Assembly (NCBI RefSeq): GCF_963668385.1
Contig: NZ_OY764327.1
Coordinates: forward strand, 2,542,001-2,606,000
Source: an uncultured Carboxylicivirga sp.
Lineage (GTDB): Bacteria; Bacteroidota; Bacteroidia; Bacteroidales; Marinilabiliaceae
DNA length: 64,000 nucleotides
Reading direction: 5' to 3'
This document shows, in pieces, positions 35,519 to 45,043 of this stretch (positions are counted from its first letter, which is position 1; each line of letters starts with the position of its first letter). Below the pieces are notes generated by a model that made no database searches, was not told the origin of the DNA, and saw only the letters and a program-made list of their open reading frames with translations. The position numbers and the translations under genes are program-made.

Positions 35519-36562
35519 TTAATAATCTTTTTCATTATCTGTTTGAATTAATTTTTTTGTTGAAAGTAATCCACAGGCAGCATATATGTCTTCACCTCTT
35601 GATTTTCTGATGGTTGTGTTTAGTCCTTTTGCGCTTAGTTGATCTCGGAACCATTCCATAGTTGATCTGTCACTTCCTGTTAACGGAGAATTTGGTATAG
35701 GATGGAAATGTATTAAGTTAATTCTACATCTTATACCGTTCAATAGTTTTGTTAGCCCTTTAACATGTTCTGGAGTGTCGTTAACCCCCTTGAACATGAT
35801 GTATTCGAAAGAAATACGGCGTTGTCTTCCAAAATCATATTCACGAAGAGCTTCAATAACTTTCTCTGCCGAATATACATTTTCAATTGGCATTAATTGT
35901 TTACGTTCTTCGTTAAAAGGAGAGTGAAGACTAATGGCTAGGTGTGCCTCAGATTCTTCAATGAAACGACGCATTGCAGGCACGACACCAATGGTTGAAA
36001 CATTAATTCTACGTGGACTCCACCCATACCCCCAATCTGAAGTTAGAATCTCCAGGCTTTTTAAAACATTATCTATATTATCCATGGGTTCACCCATTCC
36101 CATATAAACTACATTAGTAAGAGTTTCGCGTTCGGGTAAACTAGCTATCTGGTTAAGAATTTCTCCTGTGCTCAATTGCTTTTGAAAGCCTTGGCGGGCT
36201 GTCATACAAAACAGACATCCCATTTTACAGCCTACTTGCGAAGAAACACAAAGTGTATTTCTATTTTCTTCAGGTAAGTAAGCACTTTCAATAAATTGAT
36301 AATTAATTGTTTTGAATAAATATTTTCGTGTGCCGTCAATTGATTCTTGATAAGATTCTGGTGGAGTAAGGCCTACTTCAAAATGTTCATCGAGTAAAGC
36401 TCTTGTTTTTTTTGATAGGTTACTCATTTCCTCAATCGAGGTAACATGTTTTTTATACAGCCAGTCGGCTAACTGTTTTGAGGTAAAAGCAGGTAGTTTC
36501 AATCCTGTAATAATATCTTTCAACTCGTTTAATGTTTTTCCGTATAATGCTTCTTTTGCCAT
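35519..36562 (-). CDS. rlmN: 23S rRNA (A2503-C2)/tRNA methyltransferase RlmN
   Basis: RlmN is a radical-SAM enzyme that adds a C2 methyl to A2503 of 23S rRNA and A37 of some tRNAs. The 347-residue product has normal length, the radical-SAM cluster CKMGCLFC (CxxxCxxC), GMGEPMDN, INVSTIGVVPAMRRF, ISLHSPF and the C-terminal catalytic Cys in YAACGLLS. The ATG at 36562 gives the normal start. It follows the reductase gene by 9 bp and is the last gene of a three-gene minus-strand operon. Confidence 0.96.
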   Translation of the reverse strand: MAKEALYGKTLNELKDIITGLKLPAFTSKQLADWLYKKHVTSIEEMSNLSKKTRALLDEHFEVGLTPPESYQESIDGTRKYLFKTINYQFIESAYLPEENRNTLCVSSQVGCKMGCLFCMTARQGFQKQLSTGEILNQIASLPERETLTNVVYMGMGEPMDNIDNVLKSLEILTSDWGYGWSPRRINVSTIGVVPAMRRFIEESEAHLAISLHSPFNEERKQLMPIENVYSAEKVIEALREYDFGRQRRISFEYIMFKGVNDTPEHVKGLTKLLNGIRCRINLIHFHPIPNSPLTGSDRSTMEWFRDQLSAKGLNTTIRKSRGEDIYAACGLLSTKKLIQTDNEKDY

Positions 36563-36571
36563 AGCCTGCTT

Positions 36572-37270
36572 TTAAAAATAGATTTCGGCAATGATATGAT
36601 CGAATGGAACTCCTTTTTCAATAAGAATTTCTCTTACATCAATAATCATTTGCGAATTTCCGCAAAGATAATATTTATAATCGGCAGGAAGGTTGTTTTG
36701 TTGTTTAAGGTAAGTTGTTAATCTACCATGATAAATGCCTTCTCCTTCCTCGGTAGTGCAAAAGCGTTTATAATTATCCTTAAGAGATTTTACAAATAAG
36801 TCTTCGAAGAAAAAGGAATCTAATGTGCGCGCTCCATGTACTAGAGTTGTGTTTTGATAATTATCTGATTCAGTTAGAGATATAAATGGTGCTATCCCGG
36901 TTCCTGTAGCTATCCACATTGCAGGTTTCTGTTCGCACAAGAATTTACCAAATGGTTCTGATATATAAATGGTATCACCGGTTTTTAATGTTGCCAATTG
37001 TGGCGTAAGGTAACCATCGTGTTTAATATCAAATAAAATACCAAGATAATTCTTGTTTTTTCCAGATGCGATAGAATATAGTCTTGGTTCGTCATTAGGG
37101 GTCGATGCTACTGCAATAACCTGACCCGGTTTGAAGTCGAATTTTTTTACAATTTTCAGAAAATGTACATCTTTTTTTAGAAGCTTGTTTTCTATAATCT
37201 CAACCGGAAATAGTTCCTTTTGTTTACGACTGCTCATTCTGTTTGTTTTGCTATAAACAGACGTATTCAT
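36572..37270 (-). CDS. Ferredoxin-NADP reductase-like flavoprotein
   Basis: The 232-residue product has the two-domain FNR fold: FAD-binding beta barrel with FKPGQVIAV and RLYSIAS (RxYS), then an NAD(P)-binding domain with ATGTGIAPFISL and YLCGNSQMI. The end (IIAEIYF) lacks the usual terminal aromatic seen in plant-type FNR but resembles bacterial Fpr. It would move electrons between NAD(P)H and ferredoxin or flavodoxin, identity unproven. ATG at 37270; a second Met at residue 12 is possible. It sits 22 bp after the SRPBCC-type gene in the operon. Confidence 0.85.
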   Translation of the reverse strand: MNTSVYSKTNRMSSRKQKELFPVEIIENKLLKKDVHFLKIVKKFDFKPGQVIAVASTPNDEPRLYSIASGKNKNYLGILFDIKHDGYLTPQLATLKTGDTIYISEPFGKFLCEQKPAMWIATGTGIAPFISLTESDNYQNTTLVHGARTLDSFFFEDLFVKSLKDNYKRFCTTEEGEGIYHGRLTTYLKQQNNLPADYKYYLCGNSQMIIDVREILIEKGVPFDHIIAEIYF

Positions 37271-37292
37271 TAAATGTTTTTGGAATGTAATG

Positions 37293-38279
37293 CTATTTAA
37301 TCGGAAGGTAAATTTCTGTAGTGTTTCTGTGTGTTTGAGTATTAATTGAAGAAATGGTAATAGGATCAGTTGATTTAACGATTTTTAGTTTTTTACGCTG
37401 CGCGTATGTATTTGCTGCAGCCCATGCATTTTCTAAATGTTTTGCGTCGCCATTGAATGTAACTTTTATAGCTTTAAAGGATGGTATCTTAAAGGAGTGA
37501 AAACTGTTGGTTGGTTCAAGTGAGATTGAGCTATTAATACCAATTGAATATTCTTTAGATACACTATCTTTTTGATGATTGTGGTATAAAATAATTACTT
37601 TATCGACGAATAAGTTACGATGTTCAGTAAATGAGTTTAGTTTTTGTAGAATTTCATCTTTTTCGATATTAAATTCGTTTGGTGAGCATTGTATTTTTAG
37701 TCCTAGAAAATAATAAGAGTCTGTTTTACAAATACCTTCTATTTTAATAAAAGAAGCAATAGTACCATTTTCAAGCTTATCTTTAATCATTTTAAGTCCT
37801 CTCTCATAGTCGCTTCCAACCATTGGTTCAATTGACTTAGCCAAAAATTTTAAAAAGAAAGGCATTTTACCTTTCATTCCCCAGGTCAATTGACAGGTTT
37901 CGCCCTTGCCACTTAGTCTCCAAAATACATCTGATTTTGATTTAAAAGGTTTACTAAATCTAATCTCCTGTTCTAACGAAATATCTTGTTTAAAACTCTT
38001 GAGTTCAATTTCACCAGTACCTACTAGTGTTCCAGTCCATTTATAAACCGAACCTATGTTTGTTCTTCCTTTGGTAATAGAAACAATGGCATCTGGATCT
38101 ATGCATAACCAAGGAGACCAGCTTGTCCATGTATTAAAATCCAGAATAAGTTCAAAAGTTTTTTCTCGTGAAACGTCTAAACATATACTTCTTGTAAAAT
38201 AGTAGGATCCGTTGATGGAAATCAACCAAATTATTAGTCCTACTATAGTCACTAACAAGAAGATAGTAATATAAAACAT
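37293..38279 (-). CDS. Membrane-anchored SRPBCC plus GyrI-like domain protein
   Basis: The 328-residue product begins with one membrane helix (ITIFLLVTIVGLIIWLI). An SRPBCC/polyketide-cyclase-like domain follows (about 28-170; FELILDFNTWTSWSPW, WGMKGKMPFF), and a C-terminal GyrI/AraC effector-binding-like half (about 180-328; IPSFKAIKVTFNGDAKHLENAW). Both domains bind small hydrophobic ligands in other proteins; no DNA-binding domain is present, so it is not a regulator of AraC type. It heads the operon with the reductase and rlmN. Function unknown. Confidence 0.8.
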   Translation of the reverse strand: MFYITIFLLVTIVGLIIWLISINGSYYFTRSICLDVSREKTFELILDFNTWTSWSPWLCIDPDAIVSITKGRTNIGSVYKWTGTLVGTGEIELKSFKQDISLEQEIRFSKPFKSKSDVFWRLSGKGETCQLTWGMKGKMPFFLKFLAKSIEPMVGSDYERGLKMIKDKLENGTIASFIKIEGICKTDSYYFLGLKIQCSPNEFNIEKDEILQKLNSFTEHRNLFVDKVIILYHNHQKDSVSKEYSIGINSSISLEPTNSFHSFKIPSFKAIKVTFNGDAKHLENAWAAANTYAQRKKLKIVKSTDPITISSINTQTHRNTTEIYLPIK

Positions 38280-38453
38280 AATTGCTATATTAAGGAGTGT
38301 ATTTTGGCTGGGTATTAAAAATGTAATTTACTTAGCAATCAATAGAATGTCAAATTTTTACGAAATGTTGATAAAATGCACGGAGTTTGCATCTTATAAA
38401 AGTATAACATTAAAAATGTTGTTATCTTTAAAAATTCAATAAACGGTTTTTTA

Positions 38454-41400
38454 ATGGCGCAATTTGGAGAAGGAGGACTGGGGAGGTCCATTCAACGAAA
38501 AGTGATTTTTGGCTTTGGTATCATTATTATGATACTGTTGTTTGTTTCATTTATGAGTATAAATGGGATACATCAGCTTTCGCATGTGGTTGATAATACA
38601 GAAGCTGTTAATCGATTGCAAGATCAAATAAGTGATATCAGACTTAATGAGAAAAGAGTTTTGATATCAGGTAATTCTGCACTTAAGATCAGAGTTGATA
38701 CAATTACCCGAAATATAAATAATCTGCTAATTGAGATTGAAAACTCAGACATCAATCAGGAAAGTAAGGATCAAATAGAACCAATTGGCGATTTAGTTAC
38801 TGAATTCAATAAGAATTTTAGATTATACATTTCGTTAAACGAGTTGCAAGAACAAGTGATTGACCGTAATGATTCAATTATCAAGCAAATAGAAGAATTA
38901 GAGAATTTACAGTTTCAGCGTTTAAGATATTGGTATAGATCAGGATCGGTAAAATATAATAAGATTTCCAGAGAGTTTAATACAATACATGCTAATCTAA
39001 TTTCAATAAGTGTATTACAGAATAGGATTCAAAACGGTTATGCTAAGGGATCGGAACGAGATTCGTTAAACAAAAAATTCGATAGGGTTTTTAAAGAGTC
39101 TTTCGATATTGAGAAATCAGTTAATAACATGGAAGTTCGTAATTATATGAGTGATTTTCGAATACTTGTAAGGGATTATGAACAATCTAATATGCAGATT
39201 ATTAGTCTGTCGGAAAATGTTAATAAAGCACAGCGTGGTTTAATTAATGCAGGAAGTGAAATGCAGAAGCATTCAAAGACAGCGGCTCTTATTCAAAGTC
39301 GCGAGATGTCGAAATGGGGTGATCTGAGTATGAATTTCTTAATTGTGTTGGTTGTTATGTCAATTGTTGGTGCTGTTATTGTGTTAGGTTTCTTTTTGAA
39401 CACTATTACTTCCGATGAAAGAAAACGAAAAGATATCGAAGGAGCTATTGAAGTTAATCGCCGATTATTAGATGATATCATAAATAATAGTAAAGCGCTT
39501 ATTTATGTAAAAGATCTTAAGCAAAGATATACACTTGTAAACCAGAATTGGTGTGAAGAAGTAGGTGTTACTGAAGCGGAAGTAATTGGACAAAAAGCCG
39601 ATTCTTTTTTTGATAGCGAACTTGTTACACAATGGCGTGAAGTTGATGAACAAATTATAAAATCGGGCGTTGCTGTTCAGTTCGAAGAAGGTATGGACTT
39701 GCGAAGAGGGCATCGTTATTTCTTATCAAATAAATTTCCTATCAGAGGACCTGAAGGAAATATTTCTGCCATATGTACTATCTCAACAGATATTACAGAG
39801 TTGAATCAAGCATTGCGCGATTTGGAACGAAGTCGCGAAAATTACAGAAATATAGTGACCAACGTTCCGGGTATTGTTTATACCGGATCAATGGATGACA
39901 GTAGGTCGATGTCCTTTTTAAGTAACGGTTTTACCAAAGTTACAGGTTTTGATAAAGAGAACTTCCTAAGTGGAGTACAATCATTTACCAATGTTATTGT
40001 TGAAGGAGATAGAGAGCGTGTTTTAGAAACAATTAAACAGGCTGTGTCACGCAATCAATCATTTGAAATTGAATACCGAATAGAAGATGTAAAAGGCGAA
40101 AAAAGATGGCTGCACGAAAAAGGTATGCCTATACAACAGGTTGATAAAACAGGTTACTATTTGCAAGGTGTGATGATTGACATGACAGCTCAGAAGGAAG
40201 CTATTTCTGAGGTGATGCTTCGCGATCGCTTCCTTGAAGGAGTAGCTGAAGCTGTAAAAGAATTAATAGCCAATCAGGGTGCTGAAGAAGCTTTGATGAA
40301 ATCGTTACGAATAGTTTCTCAGAGTGCAATGGTAGATACTTCATTTATCTTTGTAAATGATCCAATTGGTGAAGATGGCCAACCACGAGTTTCGCACCAT
40401 TACGAATGGCAAAAAGATGAAATAAAGCCAGTTAAGCGTCCGGAGTTGCATGGTATTAGCTATCAAGAAATAGGCTCGAGATGGTATCATGCCTTAGCAG
40501 ATAAAAAAGAAATTAGTGGGTTCAGAGATGATTTTGTTAAAGAGGAGCAAATGCTCTTCAAAAAACTAAATATTAAAAGCATAATCGTAGTACCAGTATT
40601 TGCTCGGGATGAGTTTTGGGGATTTATAGGTTTTGGTAATATCGCTAAAGGTTTGCCTTGGGTCGAATCCAATCGGGCAATTTTTAGGGCTTATACAGTA
40701 ACATTAGGTATTGCTATAGCTAAAGAACGCGATTCATTGTTATTGAAAGAAGCAAAAGATGCGGCAGAAGCAGCTACAAGAGCCAAAAGTGATTTTCTTG
40801 CCAGAATGAGTCACGAGATTCGTACTCCAATGAATGCAATTGTAGGATGGACACATTTAGCCATTGAAAAAGAAGCTGGATATGGACATAGCGATTATCT
40901 GCATAAAATACAAGCTAGTTCAAAATCCTTATTGGGTATTATAAATGATATTTTAGATTTCTCTAAAATTGAGGCAGGTAAGTTAACGCTTGAACATATC
41001 GAATTCGATTTGGAACAAGTGTTCGACGATTTAAGTAACATGGTATCGTACAAAGCTCATGAGAAAGGTCTCGAATTTATTTATGCCTTAGATGCCGATG
41101 TGCCACTCAATTTAGTAGGAGATCCATTGCGCTTATCGCAAATATTAATTAACCTGGTAAATAATGCAATAAAATTTACAAACCAGGGAGAGGTTGTCAC
41201 AAGTGTATTGGTTCTGCAGGAAGATGATCATGAAGTTGAATTATTATTCGAAATAAAAGATACAGGAATAGGTATCAAAAGTGATTTGCAGGAGTATTTA
41301 TTTGACTCATTTTCTCAAGCGGATATTTCTACAACCCGCAAATATGGAGGAACCGGTTTAGGTTTGGCTATTTGTAAGCGTCTAACCGGTTTGATGAGAG

Positions 41401-42791
41401 GCCGGATTTGGGTTGAAAGTGAATATGGTGCCGGTAGCTCTTTCTTTTTTACTATAAAAGTGGGTAAAAACAAAGTCCAAAAACGTGATTTGTTAGTTCC
41501 TCCTAAAGATCTTAAAGGTATCGAAATATTATTGGTTATCTCACATCCGGTAACTTCTTATATTCAAAAAGATATGTTAGAGTTGCTTGGGTTTAAAGTA
41601 ACTTTAGTTGGTAGCTTGGATAAAGCAATGGTTAAACTGGTAGAAAGTAAGCAAAAACACTCATTCGATTTAATAGTGATGGATTGGGAGATTGAAGGTG
41701 ATAAAACTTCTAATGCAGCTTATGAATTATATAAGCATAATGAAAAATCAATACCGATGATTGTGCTCATCCCTGCATTTAATCAGGATATTAAATTAAT
41801 GACCTTTATAGAAGCCAAGCCTAATGTATATTCGGTAGTTAAACCAGTAAACTATTCAACCTTATATGATGGATGTATGGAGGCATTAGGTAAAGAACGT
41901 TCTACAATCTCGTGGCGTAAAAAAGAACCTGATGTTTATCTTAAGGATTTGAAAAAGCTAAAAGATGTAGTAGTGCTGCTGGTTGAAGATAATGAGGCTA
42001 ATCAGATGATTGGAATTGAATTGTTGGAATTGGCCAATGTACATGTTGAATTAGCTGCTAATGGTAAAGATGCTACATCTTTAATAAAAAAACGAGGCCC
42101 AAATTACTATGATTTAGTTTTAATGGATATCCAAATGCCCGTGATGGATGGCTTTGATGCAACAGAAATCATACTTAATACGCCGGGATATAAAGAGATG
42201 CCTATTATTGCAATGACAGCTGATGCAATTGATGGAGCAAAACAAAAATACCTCGAAGCTGGAATGGTAGATATGATTTCGAAACCAATCGATCCGGAAC
42301 AGGTATATAAAAAGGTGCTCAATTGGGTTAACAAACAAAGGGGTATCATGAGCTTAAAGAGGCGCCCTGTGATTGTTAAGGAAGAGACTGAAGTCGAAGT
42401 TGAAGACCAAGTGAAAACGGAATCAGCCTATCCGAAAATTAAAGGTATTGATGTTGAAGACGGAGTGAAGCGCTTTGCTAATCGATGGGATTTCTTTAAG
42501 CGATTATTACAGCGTTTTTATTTTGATCACATCGATTTTGCGAATGAATTTAATAGTTTAAAAGAAAAAGATAGAGAAGCTGCCGAACGCATGTTGCATT
42601 CATTTAAAGGTATTTCAGGTACAATTTCTGCACCACGCTTATACGAAATGGCTATAGAAGTTGAGAAGTTATTTAAAAATGATGATCCATCTTTTAGTGA
42701 AGAATTTATTGAAATGACCAAAGAGTTGAAAACAATTTTAAACGAATTAAGTATAAATAAAGAGCTGGATATTGAAGGGGTAGAAAAATAA
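38454..42791 (+). CDS. Hybrid sensor histidine kinase with two receivers and HPt
   Basis: A 1445-residue phosphorelay sensor. Order: TM helix (about 18-37), periplasmic helical sensor (about 40-280), TM helix (about 288-313), PAS (about 335-445), PAS/PAC (about 460-585), GAF (about 590-765), HisKA (phospho-acceptor H787 in MSHEIRTPMN), HATPase (NLVNNAIKF, DTGIGI, GGTGLGLAICK), receiver 1 (about 1020-1140), receiver 2 (about 1175-1295, phospho-acceptor D1225 in LVLMDIQMPVMDG) and HPt (H1382 in LHSFKG). Receiver 1 keeps an Asp (D1077) and Lys but lost the acidic pair after strand 1 (LLVISHP), so it is probably degenerate. Signal unknown. Next gene begins 17 bp later. Confidence 0.93.
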   Translation: MAQFGEGGLGRSIQRKVIFGFGIIIMILLFVSFMSINGIHQLSHVVDNTEAVNRLQDQISDIRLNEKRVLISGNSALKIRVDTITRNINNLLIEIENSDINQESKDQIEPIGDLVTEFNKNFRLYISLNELQEQVIDRNDSIIKQIEELENLQFQRLRYWYRSGSVKYNKISREFNTIHANLISISVLQNRIQNGYAKGSERDSLNKKFDRVFKESFDIEKSVNNMEVRNYMSDFRILVRDYEQSNMQIISLSENVNKAQRGLINAGSEMQKHSKTAALIQSREMSKWGDLSMNFLIVLVVMSIVGAVIVLGFFLNTITSDERKRKDIEGAIEVNRRLLDDIINNSKALIYVKDLKQRYTLVNQNWCEEVGVTEAEVIGQKADSFFDSELVTQWREVDEQIIKSGVAVQFEEGMDLRRGHRYFLSNKFPIRGPEGNISAICTISTDITELNQALRDLERSRENYRNIVTNVPGIVYTGSMDDSRSMSFLSNGFTKVTGFDKENFLSGVQSFTNVIVEGDRERVLETIKQAVSRNQSFEIEYRIEDVKGEKRWLHEKGMPIQQVDKTGYYLQGVMIDMTAQKEAISEVMLRDRFLEGVAEAVKELIANQGAEEALMKSLRIVSQSAMVDTSFIFVNDPIGEDGQPRVSHHYEWQKDEIKPVKRPELHGISYQEIGSRWYHALADKKEISGFRDDFVKEEQMLFKKLNIKSIIVVPVFARDEFWGFIGFGNIAKGLPWVESNRAIFRAYTVTLGIAIAKERDSLLLKEAKDAAEAATRAKSDFLARMSHEIRTPMNAIVGWTHLAIEKEAGYGHSDYLHKIQASSKSLLGIINDILDFSKIEAGKLTLEHIEFDLEQVFDDLSNMVSYKAHEKGLEFIYALDADVPLNLVGDPLRLSQILINLVNNAIKFTNQGEVVTSVLVLQEDDHEVELLFEIKDTGIGIKSDLQEYLFDSFSQADISTTRKYGGTGLGLAICKRLTGLMRGRIWVESEYGAGSSFFFTIKVGKNKVQKRDLLVPPKDLKGIEILLVISHPVTSYIQKDMLELLGFKVTLVGSLDKAMVKLVESKQKHSFDLIVMDWEIEGDKTSNAAYELYKHNEKSIPMIVLIPAFNQDIKLMTFIEAKPNVYSVVKPVNYSTLYDGCMEALGKERSTISWRKKEPDVYLKDLKKLKDVVVLLVEDNEANQMIGIELLELANVHVELAANGKDATSLIKKRGPNYYDLVLMDIQMPVMDGFDATEIILNTPGYKEMPIIAMTADAIDGAKQKYLEAGMVDMISKPIDPEQVYKKVLNWVNKQRGIMSLKRRPVIVKEETEVEVEDQVKTESAYPKIKGIDVEDGVKRFANRWDFFKRLLQRFYFDHIDFANEFNSLKEKDREAAERMLHSFKGISGTISAPRLYEMAIEVEKLFKNDDPSFSEEFIEMTKELKTILNELSINKELDIEGVEK

Positions 42792-42808
42792 CACTCAAAA
42801 TTTAGAGG

Positions 42809-44374
42809 ATGAGGTTAATAGGTGTTTTTATCATTTGTATTGTTTTGTTTTCATGCCGCGATAATTTAAAGTTACCTGGCAAACCTCTTATGGAATTTAC
42901 TTTTGATGGAGAAATAACAAACCTTGGTTTATCAAAATTGGATATTAAGGGAGATGCTGCAGTAAGCTATTATTCAGATGAAAAAGATACTTGTCTTGAC
43001 TTAATGGCTTCTGCTGAGTATCGAAAGCCAATTGTGATTAACTACGATGAAAATTTCTCGTTTGCCGATTATGATGGATTTACAATATCGATTTGGGTGC
43101 AAAAAGCACCCAACGACAATGAAGATTATTGTATTTTGTCTCAAGAAGAACAACAAAATGAAAAATGGTTGGGGTGGCAATTAAGAGCAGAGAAATGTGG
43201 TACATGGAGTTGGATTTACAAGGATAGCATACAAAATTGGATTTACAAACCAACTTATCAAAGGCAACCTATTAATGATAATACTTGGCATCAACTAGCT
43301 TATACCTACGATCGAAATATTCAGGAAGCTCGTTTGTATTTTGATGGTGTAAATGTAGCAGTTTATTCAATGTTTGGTAATACAAATAATATTAAGTCTA
43401 CTCCTTTGCGCATTGGTATTAGTCCTGCTTCCACTTTTGAGAATATTGATGTTTTCAATGGAAGAATTGATGATTTAGCTGTTTGGTCACGTACTCTGGA
43501 CGCAGATGAGATTCGCACAATATATTGTTTGAAACAGAATACGAAAATCAAGAAACCGGTTTGTAAAGATCAACTTAAGGTGATGACTTGGGATGTTTGG
43601 CAAACGGGTATTCATGAAGGAAAATATGTGGGGAAAGAACGCGTTCTGGATGTACTTAAATCATCGGAGGCAGATGTGATTTTTCTGCAGGAGATGGCTG
43701 GAGCTGGTTCTTTTTTAGCTGATGGTTTGGAATATTATTACTACCAATGCGACGCAGATTTAGGTGTGTTAAGTAAATATCCTTTGTTAGAAACTAATAA
43801 TGTTTTCAGACCTAAAAACTCAGGATGTATTAAGGTGGATTTAGGAAATGATCGAAAGATATTTGCGTGTCCAATAGCGCTAAATCAACAACCTAGGTTG
43901 GATTCATATTTTAAAAGTGAAGAGGCAGATGTTGATACCATCATTTATCGTGAGAATGAATTCAGAGGTAAAGAAATGATCTTTATTTTAGGGGAATTAC
44001 GTCATCTGATTTTTACCAACAAAGAAACTCCCATGATTTTAGGCGGAGGTTTTTATAGTGGTTCTCATCTTGATTGGACAGATAAAAATAGAAACCAAAA
44101 TAATGGTTTAGTAATCGACTATCCTGTTACACGTTATATTGAAAAAGCAGGTTTTGCCGATACCTATCGAATGTTGAATCCAGATGAAATATCAGAGAGA
44201 GGATTAACATGGTCACCTAAATTGAATAGTGCATTCCCTAATCGAATCGATTATATTTATTCACATGGCGATCGAATGAAACCTGTTGAAAGCTATGTGA
44301 TCAACAATCATTTGATAAGTTTTCCTTCAAGTCATGCTGCTGTTGTAACCGTTTTTAATTTTACGAATAATTAA
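42809..44374 (+). CDS. Lipoprotein: LamG domain plus catalytically degenerate EEP (nuclease-fold) domain
   Basis: The 521-residue product has a lipoprotein signal (IICIVLFSC, Cys about 16), a LamG/concanavalin-like domain (about 45-245; WHQLAYTYDRN, RIDDLAVWSRTLDADE), and an endonuclease/exonuclease/phosphatase-fold domain (about 255-520). In active EEP enzymes the key positions read MTxN, GDFN and SDH. Here they read MTWD (D262), GGFY (G414, Y416) and SSH (S508, H509), while LQEM keeps the metal-binding Glu. Several catalytic residues are lost, so it looks like a pseudoenzyme binding a sugar- or phosphate-containing ligand. Cotranscribed with the hybrid kinase upstream. Confidence 0.85.
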   Translation: MRLIGVFIICIVLFSCRDNLKLPGKPLMEFTFDGEITNLGLSKLDIKGDAAVSYYSDEKDTCLDLMASAEYRKPIVINYDENFSFADYDGFTISIWVQKAPNDNEDYCILSQEEQQNEKWLGWQLRAEKCGTWSWIYKDSIQNWIYKPTYQRQPINDNTWHQLAYTYDRNIQEARLYFDGVNVAVYSMFGNTNNIKSTPLRIGISPASTFENIDVFNGRIDDLAVWSRTLDADEIRTIYCLKQNTKIKKPVCKDQLKVMTWDVWQTGIHEGKYVGKERVLDVLKSSEADVIFLQEMAGAGSFLADGLEYYYYQCDADLGVLSKYPLLETNNVFRPKNSGCIKVDLGNDRKIFACPIALNQQPRLDSYFKSEEADVDTIIYRENEFRGKEMIFILGELRHLIFTNKETPMILGGGFYSGSHLDWTDKNRNQNNGLVIDYPVTRYIEKAGFADTYRMLNPDEISERGLTWSPKLNSAFPNRIDYIYSHGDRMKPVESYVINNHLISFPSSHAAVVTVFNFTNN

Positions 44375-44428
44375 TTCTCGATAGGGGTTTTTATTTATTA
44401 ACTTGTCCTTTGTAAAACCAGTTAATGG

Positions 44429-44998
44429 ATGAGTTCTTCTTTTGACTTATATAATAATGAACAGCATCTCTTAAATAGAATTAAAGAAGGTGATGAAAAG
44501 GCATTTGAATTAGTATTCAGAAGTTATTACCCACGTTTGGTTTTATTTGCTCAAAAATATTTGAATGATAGAGATCTTTCTGAAAGTTTTGTGCAAGATG
44601 TATTTGTTAATCTATGGACAAAGAGAGAAAATTGGGATATCAGATCTTTAAAAGGATTTTTAATTGTGTCTGTTCGTAATAAATGCAATAACGAACTGAA
44701 GCATCAAAAAGTAGTTCGTGACTTTGAGAAATCAAGTGATTTCGAGATGGTTTCAGAATTGCCGCATTATCAGGATGATTTATATTTAAATACAATTAAT
44801 GATGCAATAGAGCAATTGCCTACTCAGCGTAAAATAATATTCAGGATGAGTAGAATGGATGGCCTAAAGTATCGCGAGATTGCTGAAAAATTAAATATTT
44901 CGCCTAAAACAGTGGAAGCTCAGATGGGAAAGGCTCTTAAATTTTTAAGAGATAAACTTCAACCATTAAAACAGCAATTGCTTAGTGTTTTTTTATAA
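44429..44998 (+). CDS. ECF RNA polymerase sigma factor
   Basis: The 189-residue product has sigma region 2 (about 15-90; FELVFRSYYPRLVLFAQKYL, FVQDVFVNLWTKRENWDI) and region 4 (about 125-180; YREIAEKLNISPKTVEAQM helix-turn-helix). This is the Bacteroidota RpoE/FecI-like group usually controlled by a FecR anti-sigma. The ATG at 44429 is chosen; an overlapping ATG at 44425 is out of frame. It lies 54 bp after the LamG/EEP gene and 45 bp before fecR-like gene. Confidence 0.94.
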   Translation: MSSSFDLYNNEQHLLNRIKEGDEKAFELVFRSYYPRLVLFAQKYLNDRDLSESFVQDVFVNLWTKRENWDIRSLKGFLIVSVRNKCNNELKHQKVVRDFEKSSDFEMVSELPHYQDDLYLNTINDAIEQLPTQRKIIFRMSRMDGLKYREIAEKLNISPKTVEAQMGKALKFLRDKLQPLKQQLLSVFL

Positions 44999-45043
44999 AA
45001 TAAATAAGGGAAAGTTAGAAATAAGATGTCCTTAAAGTGAATT

